A stretch of DNA of 64,000 bases. It comes from Lactobacillaceae bacterium (GTDB lineage Bacteria; Bacillota; Bacilli; Lactobacillales; Lactobacillaceae). The notes below the pieces were generated by a model. It was not told the DNA's origin and made no database searches. It worked only from the letters and a program-made list of their open reading frames with translations. Shown here one piece after another: positions 1 through 8,655 of this stretch (its first letter is position 1; every line of letters starts with the position of its first letter). The position numbers and the translations under genes were made by a program. The stretch is taken from positions 1 to 64,000 of the forward strand of contig CADFHB010000002.1 of the NCBI GenBank assembly GCA_902834055.1, read 5' to 3'.

Positions 1-2
1 TG

Positions 3-92
3 GGCAAGCCGGGGTACGAAGAAGTCGGCCGGAAATTGCGGGCTGAAATGGAAAAAATGAATAAACCAAGGAGGAGTTGCGTATGTTATTAG
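3..92 (+). CDS. 3' end of an unidentified protein (partial)
   Basis: The window opens inside a reading frame that ends at TAG 90-92, overlapping the next gene by 10 nt. Its 29 residues are charged and probably helical (KLRAEMEKMNK near the end), and its codon use resembles neighbouring genes, so I read it as the C-terminus of a gene co-transcribed with the fructokinase. Sugar hydrolases often sit upstream of such kinases, but too little remains to name it. The other two forward frames stop at 46 and 60. Confidence 0.35.
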   Translation, partial: GKPGYEEVGRKLRAEMEKMNKPRRSCVCY

Positions 93-961
93 GAAGTATC
101 GAAGCTGGTGGAACCAAGTTTGTCTGTGCTGTTGGTAACATCAACTACCAAATCCAAGATTCCGTCCACATTCCCACCACCACGCCAGAAGAAACGCTGC
201 CAAAGTGTATTGAATTCTTTGACCAGTACAAGGACCAACTGTCCGCCATCGGGATTGCCTCATTCGGACCAATTGAGATTCGGAAGAGCTCACCAAAGTA
301 TGGTTACATCACCAACACCCCAAAGAAGGGCTGGGCTGATACGGATTTTGTCGGACCGTTTAAAAAGCATTTTGATATTCCGATTGCGTGGACGACGGAC
401 GTTAACGGGTCGGCTTATGGTGAATACGTGTTGTCAATGCTCTTTAATAAGCGGATTAATTCCCTAGTTTATTACACCATTGGGACCGGTTGTGGTGCTG
501 GTGCCGTTATTGACGGTAAGTTTGTTGGTGAACTAGGGCACCCCGAAATGGGGCACATTCGCTTAAAGCGGCACCCCGATGACTTGAACTTTAAGGGCAT
601 CTGTCCTTACCATGGCGATTGCTTAGAAGGGTTAGTCAGCGGACCAACCTTCGAGGCCCGGACTGGTAAGAAGGGGAAGGATGTTCCACTGACGGACCAC
701 GTCTGGGACATCATGGCTTATTATGTTGCCCAAGCGGCCCTTGACGCGACCTTGATGTTTCGGCCTGGCCAGCTTATCTTCGGTGGTGGGGTCGTCAGCG
801 AGGAATTCTTGAAGAAGGTACGGCGTGAGTTTAAGAAGTTGCTTAATAACTACGTTGACGTTGGCAACGTTGACGAATACATTAGCATGCCATTAGCTAA
901 GAATAATGGTTCAGCTACCATTGGTGACTTTGCCTTGGCATTAAAGGCGGCCACTGAATAA
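83..961 (+). CDS. scrK: Fructokinase, ROK family
   Basis: 292-residue cytoplasmic sugar kinase that phosphorylates fructose, feeding sucrose- or fructose-derived hexose into central metabolism. The N-terminus shows the ATP-binding motif GSIEAGGTKF and residues around 150-185 carry the ROK zinc site (GHPEMGH, then CPYHGDCLEGL), typical of the ScrK/GmuE fructokinase branch. I start at ATG 83 because AAGGAGGAG at 68-76 lies 6 nt upstream; a TTG at 77 is in frame but too close. It overlaps the end of the preceding partial gene, suggesting co-transcription. Mannose specificity is also possible in this branch. The SemiSWEET sugar facilitator follows after 34 nt. Confidence 0.88.
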   Translation: MLLGSIEAGGTKFVCAVGNINYQIQDSVHIPTTTPEETLPKCIEFFDQYKDQLSAIGIASFGPIEIRKSSPKYGYITNTPKKGWADTDFVGPFKKHFDIPIAWTTDVNGSAYGEYVLSMLFNKRINSLVYYTIGTGCGAGAVIDGKFVGELGHPEMGHIRLKRHPDDLNFKGICPYHGDCLEGLVSGPTFEARTGKKGKDVPLTDHVWDIMAYYVAQAALDATLMFRPGQLIFGGGVVSEEFLKKVRREFKKLLNNYVDVGNVDEYISMPLAKNNGSATIGDFALALKAATE

Positions 962-995
962 TTCACTGGATAATTTGAGCAGGACATGAGAGACT

Positions 996-1262
996 ATGAA
1001 AGAGACAAAGTTTATTAGCATCCTGAGTAAGGTTGCCACGGTAATTGCGATCTGCATGTACGTTTCCTACATTCCACAGATTATTAATAACTTGCACGGT
1101 AACTATGGGGCCCCACTCCAACCCCTAGTTGCGGCATTAAACGGATTATTATGGTGCATCTACGCCTACTTTAAGAAGCAACGTGACTGGCCCGTCTTCT
1201 TGGCTAACTTCCCAGCCATTATCTTTGGCCTGGCCACTTTCCTGACTTCATTCCCATGGTAA
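996..1262 (+). CDS. SemiSWEET-family sugar transporter
   Basis: 88-residue membrane protein with three predicted helices, the size of a single SemiSWEET/MtN3 repeat, which works as a homodimer for facilitated sugar diffusion. The first helix contains the PQ-loop signature SYIPQI, followed by a short loop and the conserved helix-2 segment ALNGLLWCIYAYF, then a third helix ending at the C-terminus. It lies 34 nt after the fructokinase and before a strong terminator, so it probably shares that transcript and may supply sugar to the kinase. The ribosome binding site is weak (GAGAG). Family assignment is firm; the transported sugar is unknown. Confidence 0.8.
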   Translation: MKETKFISILSKVATVIAICMYVSYIPQIINNLHGNYGAPLQPLVAALNGLLWCIYAYFKKQRDWPVFLANFPAIIFGLATFLTSFPW

Positions 1263-1280
1263 TTAATTCATAAAAAGTGT

Positions 1281-1321
1281 ATAATTCTCTGGATTGTCAA
1301 GATCCAGGGAATTATTTTTTG
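1281..1321 (+). terminator. Rho-independent terminator after the SemiSWEET gene
   Basis: A 12-bp stem (1283-1294 with 1302-1313, one G-T pair) with a 7-nt loop is followed by ATTTTTT. It ends the fructokinase-SemiSWEET transcript and also shows that the following MFS gene cannot begin upstream inside this hairpin. Confidence 0.85.
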
Positions 1322-1333
1322 CGGGAGGTTGTA

Positions 1334-2497
1334 ATGGTGGTCCACGCACGGTTACGTTCATTTACGTTTATTTTGGTTGCGTTCATGTTGGGATGCAACG
1401 AATTCATGGTAGTTGGTGTCTTGTCAGATATTGCCCGCAGCTACCACGCCTCTCTCTCGACGGTCGGCTTTTTAGTGACGGCCTTTGCCCTGGTGTACGC
1501 GATTAGTACGCCGCTGATCACCATGCTAACGAGTAATTGGAACCGGTATCGCTTGCTGATGGGACTGATGGTGGTTTTTCTGGTGGGGAACACGTTAACT
1601 GCGTTGGCCCCATCATTAACCTGGTTACTTATTGCCCGGGTAATAACGGCCTTAGTGGCGGGGACGATCATTTCCCTGGTTAACTTGCTGGTGAGCATCA
1701 TTACCCCGCCAAACCGCCGTCCCATGGTGATGGCCTGGGTCGGTGCCGGGTTTAGTATTGCCTCCGTGATTGGAGTGCCACTGGGGACCACGATCGCCAC
1801 ACTGCTAAGCTGGCACGCCAGTTTTTGGATCATTTCGGGGCTAACGGTGGTCGTCTTTGGACTGCTGGCCTGGTTGACGCCCCGGGATACGCCCCAGGTT
1901 AAGGGGCGGCTCAATGAACAATTAGTCTTGTTAAAGAACCGGCAGGTGTTGCTGGGGATCGGTATTGTGGTAGCCGTGCTGAGCCTGCAATATACCTTTT
2001 ACACCTATATTCGGCCATTGATTACGACCGTGATGGGCTTTAATTTGACCAGCTTGAATTGGCTACTGCTGGTACTGGGGTTGATGAGTATCGTCGGTAA
2101 TGAGCTGGCGGGGATTATTGCTGGGCACCAAGGGGTACGGCACCTACCGGCCCTCTTTGCGATAATGACGTTGTTGAGCCTGGTGTTGGGTCCTGCGCTG
2201 GGGAATAAGCTAACGGGGATGGTCGTCTTAGCCCTGCTCTGTATCTTGGTAGTGGCTTATGGAACCACTATCCAGCTGGTCTTCATTGCTATTGCCGAAA
2301 AGGATTATCCCCAGTCACTAGCATTAGCCACGTCGCTACCGTCAATTTTCGCAAACGTGGGAATTTCCCTTGGTTCATTCACCGCGTCAACCACTGTCCG
2401 CTTTTGGGCCCTGCCCACGGTAGGGTACGTCGGCGCAGTATATGGGGTGCTAGCACTTATCCTTGCTGTGGCCCTTAGAAAGCAGGCCGGCAAATGA
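1334..2497 (+). CDS. MFS exporter, DHA1/AraJ-like
   Basis: 387-residue, 12-helix major facilitator, probably a proton-driven efflux pump. The first helix carries AFMLGCNEFMVVGVL, the DHA1 pattern, and helix 2 follows with GFLVTAFALVYA; WLTPRDTPQVKG lies in the central loop. I start at ATG 1334, 5 nt after GGGAGG; the frame is open further 5' but that part is a terminator hairpin. A clear paralogue with the same helix-1 motif lies at 62681-63856 on the other strand. The substrate cannot be told from sequence; drug or sugar efflux are both known for the family. Confidence 0.8.
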   Translation: MVVHARLRSFTFILVAFMLGCNEFMVVGVLSDIARSYHASLSTVGFLVTAFALVYAISTPLITMLTSNWNRYRLLMGLMVVFLVGNTLTALAPSLTWLLIARVITALVAGTIISLVNLLVSIITPPNRRPMVMAWVGAGFSIASVIGVPLGTTIATLLSWHASFWIISGLTVVVFGLLAWLTPRDTPQVKGRLNEQLVLLKNRQVLLGIGIVVAVLSLQYTFYTYIRPLITTVMGFNLTSLNWLLLVLGLMSIVGNELAGIIAGHQGVRHLPALFAIMTLLSLVLGPALGNKLTGMVVLALLCILVVAYGTTIQLVFIAIAEKDYPQSLALATSLPSIFANVGISLGSFTASTTVRFWALPTVGYVGAVYGVLALILAVALRKQAGK

Positions 2498-2536
2498 ATG
2501 CTATAATCAAGTTAAATTGACTCGGAGGAGTGTAAC

Positions 2537-4030
2537 ATGAACATCGTTTGGACATGGGACGTGGTCCGGCGCATTATCGAAGTGCTGTGGCTGATCAACA
2601 TTGGCTTTGCCATCTGGACCGTCTTTCGGACCCGTCGTGATATCGCGTCAACTTGGGCGTGGCTATTGGTATTATCGGTATTCCCGGTAATTGGTTTTAT
2701 CGTGTACCTGTTTGTCGGCCGTAAGTTATCAGATGACGATATTTTTAGTATCCGTAGTGAGCAGAAGTGCTTTCGCGAGAAGCTAGTGGCCCGGCAAGAA
2801 GCCCTTCTGGAAAGGCATAAGCTCCTTTTGCAAAGTGGCCGCCTAGCACGGGCCCGGCAGCTAATTAGCCTGTCGTCGAGCCTCGATAACGCGATCGTGA
2901 CCTTTAACAACCGGGTCAAGGTGTTTATCGACGGGGAAAAACTCTTTACCAAAATGATTGCTGACTTTGACCAGGCCCAAGACCATATCTATGTTGAATT
3001 TTATACCTTCTATGCTGACGAACTGGGCCACCGGATACTAGCCGCGTTAGAACGAGCTGCCCAGCGTGGGGTGACGGTTAAAGTCCTCTACGACCTGAGT
3101 GGTTCACACGGGACCACTTATAAGTTCTTCACCCACCTTGAAGAACTGGGCGGGGAGGCCCAACCCTTTAATTCTAAGTCGAACAAGCGGATTTCAGCGC
3201 CACGGTTAAATTACCACCTCCACCGTAAAATCGTGGTGGTTGACGGCAAGGTCGGTTACATCGGTGGCTTTAATATTGGTGACCAATACGTGGGGAAGAA
3301 GGCCAAGTTTGGCTACTGGCGGGATACCCACCTCCGGGTTGCTGGTCAGGCGGCGCTAACCTTAACGGGGCGCTTTGCGATGGATTGGAACATGACCTGT
3401 CGTAAGACTGATAAGTACCGAGTTGATATTGAACCAATGCTAGCAAACCTGGATATTAAGCGGCCGAGTGACCCCAATAAGGACGTCGTGATGCAGGTCG
3501 TTTCTTCGGGCCCGGATAATGAGGATTACGCAATTCGCCGGGGATATGAGTCGATTATTTCCTCGGCCCGCAAGTACGTCTATATTCAGACGCCATACCT
3601 AATTCCCGAGGAACCGATCCTGGAGTCATTAGTGATCGCCGCCCGTAGCGGAATTGACGTTCGGGTGATGATCCCCTGCATGCCCGACCACCCCTTTGTC
3701 TACCGGGCAACGGAATATTACGCCAAGTACCTGGTTAATAATGGGGTCAAGGTCTACAAGTATAACCACGGCTTTCTTCATGCCAAGACGGTTGTCAGCG
3801 GTGATAACTTATCGTCGGTGGGTTCGGCTAACCAGGACTACCGAAGCTACCGCCTTAATTGGGAAGCCAACGCCTTTTCTTATAATGAAGAGCTGACGGC
3901 CCAATTAAAACAGATCTTTGAAGACGATATTAAAGACAGCACCTTGTTGACGCCAGAATACTTTGCCAACCAGACGAAGTGGCGTAAATTTAAGCAGTAC
4001 TTCTCCCGGCTACTCTCGCCGGTGCTGTAA
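2537..4030 (+). CDS. cls: Cardiolipin synthase
   Basis: 497-residue membrane-bound phospholipase-D-family enzyme that condenses two phosphatidylglycerol molecules into cardiolipin and glycerol. Two N-terminal helices (residues about 10-60) anchor it, and two HKD catalytic motifs follow: HRKIVVVDGKVGYIGG near residue 230 and HAKTVVSGDNLSSVGSAN near residue 415. Length matches ClsA-type enzymes. ATG 2537 has GGAGGAG at 2524-2530. It has its own short upstream gap after the MFS gene and ends at a bidirectional terminator shared with the convergent ABC permease gene. Confidence 0.93.
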   Translation: MNIVWTWDVVRRIIEVLWLINIGFAIWTVFRTRRDIASTWAWLLVLSVFPVIGFIVYLFVGRKLSDDDIFSIRSEQKCFREKLVARQEALLERHKLLLQSGRLARARQLISLSSSLDNAIVTFNNRVKVFIDGEKLFTKMIADFDQAQDHIYVEFYTFYADELGHRILAALERAAQRGVTVKVLYDLSGSHGTTYKFFTHLEELGGEAQPFNSKSNKRISAPRLNYHLHRKIVVVDGKVGYIGGFNIGDQYVGKKAKFGYWRDTHLRVAGQAALTLTGRFAMDWNMTCRKTDKYRVDIEPMLANLDIKRPSDPNKDVVMQVVSSGPDNEDYAIRRGYESIISSARKYVYIQTPYLIPEEPILESLVIAARSGIDVRVMIPCMPDHPFVYRATEYYAKYLVNNGVKVYKYNHGFLHAKTVVSGDNLSSVGSANQDYRSYRLNWEANAFSYNEELTAQLKQIFEDDIKDSTLLTPEYFANQTKWRKFKQYFSRLLSPVL

Positions 4031-4037
4031 AACTAAA

Positions 4038-4085
4038 ACACCCCTAGTTACTTGGAAATTCTAAGCAACCAGGGGTGTCTTTTTA
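4038..4085. terminator. Bidirectional terminator between cls and the ABC permease
   Basis: Arms ACACCCCT and AGGGGTGT with further pairing inside (GTT with AAC) are flanked by an A run on the left and a T run on the right, so the hairpin can end transcripts from both sides. Its right flank overlaps the stop codon of the leftward permease gene. Confidence 0.8.
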
Positions 4086-6008
4086 GTCTTGATCAACAAT
4101 GTGTTGGTAAACTTTGGTAGTAAGCCCGTAGATTATGAGGTAGAGGAACAAGAGTGCCAGGGTGATGATGCCAGCAATCAGGACCATGGCTGGTAAATTA
4201 TAGAAGTTAAGCTGGACCATAATCTGCCGGATCGCCGGAAAGGCAAAGAAGAGGTTAATCACGGCGCCAATGATTGGCAGCATGAAGACCATCAGCACTT
4301 GGCTATGGATACTCTTGGTTGTTTCGGCTTCACTGAGGCCCACCTCCTGCATGGTTGTAAACCGGTGCTGGTCGGCATAGCCTTCCGAAATTTGCTTAAA
4401 GTAAATTACGATGGTGGTGGTAATCGCGAGGGAGAGGCTAACTAAGATGCCAATGAAAACCATCCCACCATACAATTCCTTAAAGAGGGCCGTAATGGTG
4501 GCGGCACCGGTAAACTGAAGGTTAACAAGTCCGAGCCGCTGTTGGAGATCAGTTTCAAATGCGACTTGCTTGGTGTTGCCACCAGTGAGCCGGTAGTTCA
4601 TCGTAGTTACGTTCATGGTTGCAACCCCCTGGGGAAGGTGGTTAACCACCATAAAGGCGGGGGAGAAGATGGAGTGCTCGGGGTTGAAAGCAAAACTTAG
4701 TTTAGGAAGTGCCCGGGTTTGGTAAGGGTGCCCATCAACAACCAGCTTACCCGACCGTTGCTTGGCCGGTGAATAAAGCAGGGCCTGGTGGTTAGTCAGC
4801 CTAGTCTGCTGGCCGGTTAGCCGTCGGTAGGTCGCCGTAGTAACAAAGACAATCCCGCTGGATGTCTTGGTGGTTAGGTGGTTAATTGAACCCTGGTTGA
4901 TAAAGTTCTTTCCCTGCCAGTAGCCAACCTGAGCCGTTGTTGCTTGGTAAGTTGTTAGATTCTGAACGGTTGCGTGGTGTGCCTTTCCCGTTTGGTAAAT
5001 GATCTTTTTCTGGGCCCCATTCAATGGCTGGCGTCCAATAATGGTGATGTCAGTTGGCGTATAGGACTTAACGGTGCTGTGGATCCCCGTGTAGAGCGTT
5101 AAGACGGTGAACAAGATAACCAGCACCGCGCTGCAGAGGAGGCAAATGGTTGCTAGTGCGGCACCGTTTTGTTCCATCCGTTGCCGCATTCCAGAAACTG
5201 CAATGAAGTGCCGGGGTTGGTAGTAAAAGTGGCGCCGTTTGGTGAGAAAACTTAAGAAGAGGACGCTACCGGCGATGAAAAGCAGGTAGGTCCCGACCAC
5301 GACGAGGGTAACCGCCAGCATAAAATGGTTGATTGCTGTCACCTTCGGCTTAGTAGTGAGGGTGATGTAGTAGGCGAGGGCCAAGACAATTATCCCGGCA
5401 CACCCGGCTAATGAGAAAAAGATGCCGTGTTTCTGCGGTACACCGGTAGTCGATGCCCATAAAGAAGCTGGCTTGAGGCGGTGGGCCTTTAACAAGTCGA
5501 TGAGCATGAGGACAATAAAGTAACCACTAATAGCCAGACAAGTCTTTACCAGTGCCCACGGAGTAATCCAGGGTTGGTGGAGGTGGTCAATTTGCAAGAG
5601 GCGGTTGAAACCGAGAAAGGCCAGCTTTTCAAAGATTACCCCAGTGACGAGCCCGGCAACCAGGCTAATGACTAGGAGGTAAATCTTTTCGAGGATTAAC
5701 AGCCAACCAATGTTTCGGCTGGTCATTCCCAACATGCTGTAGAGGCCAATCTCATGCCGACGTTGCTGCCACAAAAAATTATTAACGTAAAGCAAGAAAG
5801 CTGCGGTAACCAGGAGGATAAAGGTGGTCCCTAACTTCAGTAGTGAACTGGTAACCGCTCCTGAGCTTAGGTTACTTAAGCTATGGTTGGCGCTGATGGC
5901 CGCGAAGATGTAGTTGATGGCGACCAACATACTAGTAGCTACCAGGTAGGGCCCATAGACCCGGGTATTGCGTTTAATGCTCGAGTTAAGCAGGTGAATA
6001 AAGAGCAT
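4083..6008 (-). CDS. Bce-type ABC transporter permease
   Basis: 641-residue FtsX-superfamily permease of the BceB/VraG type, which resists peptide antibiotics acting at the lipid II cycle and also acts as the sensor for its partner histidine kinase. N-terminal helices precede the characteristic WQQRRHEIGLYSMLGM loop; a large extracellular domain occupies roughly residues 310-510, followed by the last helices. Length and a ten-helix layout fit the family. It begins 2 nt after the ATPase gene, so the two are translated together. The drug target is not predictable. Annotated as intact; its regulators at 6878-8506 are damaged. Confidence 0.85.
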   Translation of the reverse strand: MLFIHLLNSSIKRNTRVYGPYLVATSMLVAINYIFAAISANHSLSNLSSGAVTSSLLKLGTTFILLVTAAFLLYVNNFLWQQRRHEIGLYSMLGMTSRNIGWLLILEKIYLLVISLVAGLVTGVIFEKLAFLGFNRLLQIDHLHQPWITPWALVKTCLAISGYFIVLMLIDLLKAHRLKPASLWASTTGVPQKHGIFFSLAGCAGIIVLALAYYITLTTKPKVTAINHFMLAVTLVVVGTYLLFIAGSVLFLSFLTKRRHFYYQPRHFIAVSGMRQRMEQNGAALATICLLCSAVLVILFTVLTLYTGIHSTVKSYTPTDITIIGRQPLNGAQKKIIYQTGKAHHATVQNLTTYQATTAQVGYWQGKNFINQGSINHLTTKTSSGIVFVTTATYRRLTGQQTRLTNHQALLYSPAKQRSGKLVVDGHPYQTRALPKLSFAFNPEHSIFSPAFMVVNHLPQGVATMNVTTMNYRLTGGNTKQVAFETDLQQRLGLVNLQFTGAATITALFKELYGGMVFIGILVSLSLAITTTIVIYFKQISEGYADQHRFTTMQEVGLSEAETTKSIHSQVLMVFMLPIIGAVINLFFAFPAIRQIMVQLNFYNLPAMVLIAGIITLALLFLYLIIYGLTTKVYQHIVDQD

Positions 6009-6010
6009 GA

Positions 6011-6766
6011 TTAGGCACCACCATTCGTGAGGGTCATCATTGTGTTACTAATCTGTGCCTGGTAGTCCGTCATTGCCAGGTCGCCGCGGAACAGCTCGTG
6101 GAAGATTCGACCGTCCTTAATGAAAAGGGTGCGCTGGGCGTGGCTGGCGGCCGCTGCACTGTGGGTGACCATCAGGATTGTTTGCCCCTGGTGGTTAACG
6201 TCAGCAAAGAGGTCGAGAATCTCGTTACTGGTATTGGAGTCTAGGGCCCCGGTAGGTTCATCGGCTAGTAGTAAGTCGGGCTGAGTAATGAGCGCCCGGG
6301 CGATGGCGACCCGTTGTTGCTGACCCCCAGAGATTTCCGCCGGGAAGCGGTCAATAACCTTAGCGATCCGGAGCCGGTGGGCAAGTGGCGTGACCCGGCG
6401 GTCCATTTCTGCCGGGTCGCAACCGGTCAGCACTAGTGGAAGGTAAATATTGTCCCGGTTGGACAGGCTGTCGAGCAGGTTAAAGTGCTGGAAAACAAAA
6501 CCGAGGTGTTCGCGCCGGTAACGGGCAGCGTCATCCTTGTTGAGCCGGCTGAGATCTTGCCCGTTCAAGATGGCGGCCCCACTGCTGGCTTGGTCAAGGG
6601 TGGCAATGATGTTTAGAAGGGTGCTTTTCCCCGCCCCCGATTCACCCATGATGGCGACGTATTCACCTTGATTAACGCTAAAGGTGATGTCCTTAAGGGC
6701 GGCCACGGGATGACTGGTGTTGGGGTTAAAGACCCGTTGGACGTGGTCGAGTTGTAGTAATGTCAT
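6011..6766 (-). CDS. Bce-type ABC transporter ATPase
   Basis: 251-residue ATP-binding subunit that pairs with the adjacent permease. It has Walker A GESGAGKSTLLN (about residue 40), Q-loop QHFNLLD, signature SGGQQQRVAIARAL, Walker B LLLADEPTGALD and the H-loop VTHS, so it should be active. It belongs to the MacB/BceA branch. On the leftward strand it follows the histidine kinase gene after a hairpin and a possible BceR box, and has a TATAAT-like -10 near 6820-6825, so it is probably an inducible two-gene operon with the permease. Confidence 0.9.
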   Translation of the reverse strand: MTLLQLDHVQRVFNPNTSHPVAALKDITFSVNQGEYVAIMGESGAGKSTLLNIIATLDQASSGAAILNGQDLSRLNKDDAARYRREHLGFVFQHFNLLDSLSNRDNIYLPLVLTGCDPAEMDRRVTPLAHRLRIAKVIDRFPAEISGGQQQRVAIARALITQPDLLLADEPTGALDSNTSNEILDLFADVNHQGQTILMVTHSAAAASHAQRTLFIKDGRIFHELFRGDLAMTDYQAQISNTMMTLTNGGA

Positions 6767-6828
6767 GGTTAAACTTCCTTTCCCTAACGTAATGGATTTA
6801 TTGATACTTTAATTATAAAAAGGTTCTG

Positions 6829-6864
6829 CCCACCTGCATACTTACAGGAGTGAACAGAACCTTA
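6829..6864 (-). terminator. Hairpin between histidine kinase and ABC genes
   Basis: AAGGTTCTG at 6830-6838 pairs with CAGAACCTT at 6855-6863; on the minus strand it is followed by TTTTTAT, so it can terminate the regulator transcript ahead of the ABC operon. The T run also overlaps the apparent -10 of the ABC promoter. Confidence 0.7.
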
Positions 6865-6875
6865 CGCTTTTGTAA
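6862..6875 (-). promoter_or_regulatory. Possible BceR-type operator
   Basis: TTACGCTTTTGTAA matches the published BceR-like box pattern TNACA-N4-TGTAA at all but one position. It lies just after the histidine kinase stop codon and about 36 nt upstream of the TATAAT-like -10 for the ABC genes, a reasonable distance for an activator. Inference from pattern and place only. Confidence 0.45.
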
Positions 6876-6877
6876 GA

Positions 6878-7844
6878 TTATGGTTTAACCATTGTGTCGG
6901 GAAAGGTCAACTGGGCGGTCGTCTGCCGTGAAGTCGGTGAGAAAACCGCTACCCGGAAGTTTAGCTGGCGCGCAACCTGCCGAACGAAATAAAGGCCCAT
7001 CCCCGTCGACTTGGTCGTCTGGTGGCCGTTTTGCCCCGTAAAGCCATCTTCAAATAGCCGTGGTTGGTCCGTCGCGGGGATGGCGGGGCCGGCATTAGTA
7101 ATTTTTAGTGTCCCACCTTGCCAGCTAATCTGGATGCTGGTTGCTGGGTCAGCGTACTTGATGGCGTTAGAAAGCAGCTGGTTGATACAAAAGTGAAGCC
7201 ACTTGGGGTCCGTCAGTACCTGCCCGCTGAGGGGGCCAAAATGAGGGCGGAGTTGCTTATTGATGAACAGTGGCGCATTTTCGCGCACTACCTGATCCAC
7301 CATGTTGCTGACGACCACCCAATCGAGGCGGAAGTCAGTCTTGGTCATTGTTAGTCGTTCACCGTTGAGCAGGAGGTCAAGGTAGTAGTTGGCCTGCCGG
7401 ACGCTCTGCTGAACCTGACCACGGTCAATCGTTGACTGATCGTCCGCCTGTGCTTGTAAAACAGCGAGGGCGTTTTTGATCTCATGAGAAAAGAGGTCCA
7501 GTTGGTCCAGCCGAACATGTTGGCGGTGCCGGAGGGCTTGAACTAGTTGCCGGTGTTGGACTTGTTCCTCGGCTAACCGGCGTTGTAACGCTAGCTCAGC
7601 AGGGGTAGTTGCTTTAAACGGTGCGTGGTGGGCAATCTCTTGCTGGCGATGGTGATCCCGGATAATAGACCAGTTAAGCCAGCCAGCGAAAACGGGGAGG
7701 CTGAAACGAACAAAGTCGCTGGTCAAGTCCGCGGGACTACGGTAAAGATACTGGAGCAAGCCCAGTAAGCCGACTAATAAGAGGTAGAGGATGATCAATG
7801 GGTGCCTGCTCGTGCCACCACTGGATGATAAAGTGTTTATTCAT
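6878..7844 (-). pseudogene. BceS-like sensor histidine kinase, frameshifted near its start
   Basis: Intramembrane-sensing histidine kinase of the Bce system. The body is intact: two helices, H-box FSHEIKNALAVLQ, N-box NQLLSNAIKYAD and G-box GMGLYFVRQ. The open frame can only begin at TTG 7798, directly in helix 1 and without a good ribosome site. A better start, ATG 7844, overlaps the end of the regulator gene (ATGA-type overlap) and reads MNKHFIIQWWHEQAP; dropping one base near 7798-7801 would join it to LIILYLLLVG, a normal family N-terminus. I infer a one-base insertion. Either a weak TTG start still makes protein, or the gene is dead; a base-call error is also possible. Confidence 0.6.
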
Positions 7845-8506
7845 CGCCAGTCACCAACCGGTAGCCAATCCCACGTTCGGTAACTAAGGCGGCAGCGAGG
7901 CCTAACCGGCTTAGCTTGTGCCGGAGGCGGCTGACATTGACGTTGAGGGTATTATCGTCCAGGTATTTACCGCCTTGCCAGAGCCACTCCAATAGTTGCT
8001 CCTTCTTGACGGCCTGGTTACCGTGGTGGATCAGGACCGTCAACATAGCCCCCTCAGTCGGCGTTAATTGGGTACTGCCCTGGTCGTTTCTGATCACGTT
8101 AGTTAAGGTGTTAAACCGGTTCGTTCCCCAGCCGATGACTGCCTGATTGGTTTTCTGCTTGGTCCGGCGGAGTAATGCCTGGACCTTTGCCAAGAGGACA
8201 GCCATCGAAAATGGCTTCATGAGGTAGTCGTCAGCGCCTGCAGCAACAGCGTGCATGACGTTACTATCGATGTCAGCGGCCGAAATCACAATGATGGGGA
8301 CCGTAGACCGCTTACGAACTTCTTGAATCCAGTAGAAGCCGTCAAATGAGGGCAAGGTGAACCAGGTCGGGCTGGTTAGCGACGACCTCCTGGGCGACCT
8401 GGGACCAATTGTGAACGGTCGTTACCTGGTGTTGCCACTTGGCGAGGGCCTTGCTAACCGTTGTAATCATTGTTGGATTGTCCTCAACCATAAAGATGTG
8501 GGCCAT
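7837..8506 (-). pseudogene. BceR-like response regulator, disrupted by an 11-nt deletion
   Basis: OmpR-type regulator in two frames. The N-terminal part from ATG 8506 (AAGGAG upstream) has the acidic pocket HIFMVEDN and runs to QPDLV, then shifts frame and stops at 8342. The rest resumes as LPSFDGFYWIQEVRK and includes ISAAD, KPF and a winged-helix domain ending GIGYRLV. Homologous receivers have five residues, normally including the phosphorylated Asp, between V and LP; here only four bases remain, a net loss of 11 nt. The lesion therefore removes the phosphoacceptor and breaks the frame. The TTG at 8355 could at most start a receiver-truncated protein. Confidence 0.8.
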
Positions 8507-8587
8507 TAATACCACTCCTTTTTTCGTGTGACTTAATTTTACCGCAATCGCTATTTTATAAATATTCATTTTCAGTGAATAAATATG

Positions 8588-8616
8588 TGGACTTATGCAG
8601 GACAAACGACTATACT
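8588..8616 (+). promoter_or_regulatory. Promoter of the aminotransferase operon
   Basis: TGGACT at 8588-8593 and TATACT at 8611-8616 are 17 bp apart, 40 bp before the aminotransferase start. This is a reasonable sigma-A promoter; the divergent regulator gene shares the intergenic region. Confidence 0.55.
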
Positions 8617-8655
8617 AGGGGTAAATACAGTGGTAAGACGAATGGAGGATAAATT

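Noticed and set aside
7837..8355. Intact response regulator starting at TTG 8355
   Set aside because: It would lack the first half of the receiver and the acceptor aspartate; the upstream frame contains the missing homologous half.
8342..8605. Frame starting far upstream of ATG 8506 for the regulator
   Set aside because: The true ribosome site AAGGAG is directly before ATG 8506; the extension runs through the promoter.
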